From Bacteroides sp. (GTDB lineage: Bacteria > Bacteroidota > Bacteroidia > Bacteroidales > Bacteroidaceae), in NCBI GenBank assembly GCA_022648295.1, contig JALCME010000001.1:248001-312000 (forward strand): a stretch of DNA of 64,000 nt. The letters run 5' to 3'. The notes under the pieces are model-generated. The model was not told where the DNA came from. It worked only from the letters and a program-made list of their open reading frames with translations, and ran no database searches. Positions 62,793 through 64,000 of the stretch are shown piece by piece (the first letter of the stretch is position 1; every line of letters starts with the position of its first letter). Made by a program: the position numbers and the translations under genes.

Positions 62793-63139
62793 CTCAGAAA
62801 TTGCAATATTCACAAATCTCCTGTACGAACAAGAAAACAGATCCTAAACATCCATAAACATAGACCGCATGAATAACGCTGAGAAAATGATGATCCCGAT
62901 ATAACTTCACTTCAGAGACATCCTTTACAGGTCTGCCTTAATCAACGAGTCCTTTTCGCATAGTTATAAATAGCCTCTCAATTGGAAAAACATATTTGCC
63001 TCAATCTTCTATAATATTATGAGGCCTTTTCGTATATTTACAGCCAAGTCATTTATGCCAAATAATTTATTAAGATAATTAATAAACAATATACTTACAT
63101 TTTTATTAAATATTTTCATATCATACTGATAGGGTAATA
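62793..63139. other. Gene-free interval upstream of the last sigma gene
   Basis: AT-rich sequence with no convincing gene or repeat. A promoter for the sigma gene probably lies near 63060-63120 but no clear TAnnTTTG is seen. Confidence 0.4.
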
Positions 63140-63694
63140 GTGAACATGATAAAATACTTATTATATCAAAAAGAGTTCGATAAGATATTTACCGAGAATT
63201 ATTCTCGCCTCTACATGTATGCTCTTCACCTTACCAATGATTCGGAGACTAGTCGTGACATTGTCAGTGATGTTTTGAGTCATCTCTGGGAAAATATACG
63301 AACAATAGACAAAGAGACCGTGCACGCATATCTGACTACGGCTGTACGAAATAAATGCATCGATCATTTAAGACACCAAATTGTGATTAACAATTATTTT
63401 GAAACTTACCTTCAGGAAGCGGAACAGTTCTACACTGATTATCCAAAGGAAATGGAAAATGAACATTTGGTTAAAGAAATGTTAGAGGAACTCCCTCCCG
63501 TCACACGCCATATTTTAGAGGAATGTTACCTCTACCAAAATAAATATAGTGAAGTAGCTGAAAAAATGAATATCAACCCTAATACTGTTAAAAAGCATAT
63601 ATCCAAGGCCTTAAAAATACTCAGAGAAAAATTTAATAGTGAAAATAAGCTAACAGATATACCCAAAAAAGATACTAAAACGTATAATAAATAA
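63140..63694 (+). CDS. ECF-type RNA polymerase sigma-70 factor
   Basis: A 184-residue FecI-like sigma factor. Region 2 contains MYALHLTNDSETSRDIVSDVLSHLWENI and region 4 contains LPPVTRHILEECYLYQNKYSEVAEKMNINPNTVKKHISKALKILREKF. A second ATG two codons in (MIKYLL) is an alternative start. It is followed nine bases later by a FecR-type gene, so it is the first gene of a locus whose target receptor lies beyond the window. Confidence 0.92.
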   Translation: MNMIKYLLYQKEFDKIFTENYSRLYMYALHLTNDSETSRDIVSDVLSHLWENIRTIDKETVHAYLTTAVRNKCIDHLRHQIVINNYFETYLQEAEQFYTDYPKEMENEHLVKEMLEELPPVTRHILEECYLYQNKYSEVAEKMNINPNTVKKHISKALKILREKFNSENKLTDIPKKDTKTYNK

Positions 63695-63703
63695 AAAGGG
63701 AAT

Positions 63704-64000
63704 ATGGCAGAAGATAAATATATAGACAATAATCAAGATAAACGTACGGACAGTACAGAAGATTTTGACATGTTTCCTGAGAAGGTAGCCATACGACATT
63801 ATTTACTAAAAGAATCTGTAAGAGAACCCAACGTTGAAGTCGAACTGAAACGATTCCATCAGAACCATAATTCTAAGTATTCCCGTAAAAGCACAATAGC
63901 TATTAGTGCACTATTAGGAGCTGCTGCCACTCTATTGCTTGTTTTTCTTATTCAAAAGCTATGGGTCAATGAAGTTCAAGAAACACCTGTCACTGTGTTT
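63704..64000 (+). CDS. FecR-family anti-sigma factor, 3' end outside window
   Basis: The first 99 residues are visible: MAEDKYIDNN, a charged cytoplasmic stretch, then a TM segment (STIAISALLGAAATLLLVFL) and the start of the periplasmic part. Position directly after an ECF sigma gene and this topology support a FecR-type anti-sigma protein. The gene runs off the right edge and no stop is seen. Confidence 0.8.
   Translation, partial: MAEDKYIDNNQDKRTDSTEDFDMFPEKVAIRHYLLKESVREPNVEVELKRFHQNHNSKYSRKSTIAISALLGAAATLLLVFLIQKLWVNEVQETPVTVF

Overview
The window is a contiguous piece of a Bacteroidales chromosome, most likely Bacteroides or a close relative. The evidence is the promoter style (-7 boxes of the form TAnnTTTG, often with a TTTG or TTG about 19 bases upstream), the gene strings parA-parB-DUF5683-lytic transglycosylase-rel and rsfS-ftsH-cdsA, a NigD-like lipoprotein, SusC-style TonB receptors with FecI/FecR regulators, and an arsenic operon of the ArsE/ArsF/ArsG type known from Bacteroides. 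No species can be named from sequence reading alone.

Layout. 1-29 kb is ordinary core genome: a DUF349 protein cut by the left edge, tRNA-Gln, rsfS-ftsH-cdsA, lpxB and surE, the chromosome-partitioning and stringent-response string (parA, parB, DUF5683, MltD-like, rel), a MerR regulator, a membrane-anchored M23 peptidase, alaS, a RecD-like helicase, DUF3822-rsmD, cardiolipin synthase, a large outer-membrane barrel protein, aroB and tRNA-Pro(GGG). 29,185-44,121 is an integrated element of about 14.9 kb in the 3' end of tRNA-Pro. It is bounded by a 14-bp direct repeat, with a tyrosine integrase at its right end. It carries two small excisionase/MerR-type HTH proteins, a replication module (DUF6291-like protein, DnaB helicase, SF2 helicase, VRR-NUC nuclease), a run of small phage-type genes and two cargo blocks. 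I recognise no capsid, terminase, portal, tail, lysis, relaxase or coupling-protein gene, so it resembles a phage satellite or other small integrative element more than a full prophage or ICE. 44.2-64 kb is core and accessory chromosome: an iron-type alcohol dehydrogenase, an M13 peptidase, a TraB/GumN protein, a succinate-semialdehyde-type dehydrogenase, an IS982 transposase remnant, an arsR-controlled arsenic operon, an ECF sigma-FecR-TonB receptor-DUF2202 locus, a DUF2721 protein, a macro-like protein, a Bcr/CflA-type MFS pump and the start of a second ECF sigma/FecR pair.

The most unusual content is the AT-rich cargo operon at 33.6-36.6 kb inside the element. It encodes a divergent adenylosuccinate-synthetase-like enzyme, a fusion of a PfkB-type kinase with a nucleoside 2-deoxyribosyltransferase domain, and a small HIRAN-like protein. 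Together these look like a purine nucleoside or nucleotide modification or scavenging pathway carried by a mobile element, which makes it a candidate anti-phage, anti-restriction or signalling system. A second, oppositely oriented cargo operon (XRE regulator, unknown protein, DUF3800, BECR-like RNase) sits beside it behind a divergent promoter with symmetrical operator-like repeats. A separate pattern is the occurrence of three intergenic arrays (near 19.0, 50.85 and 61.38 kb) of unrelated sequence but the same architecture: imperfect palindromes repeated with a strict 22-bp period.
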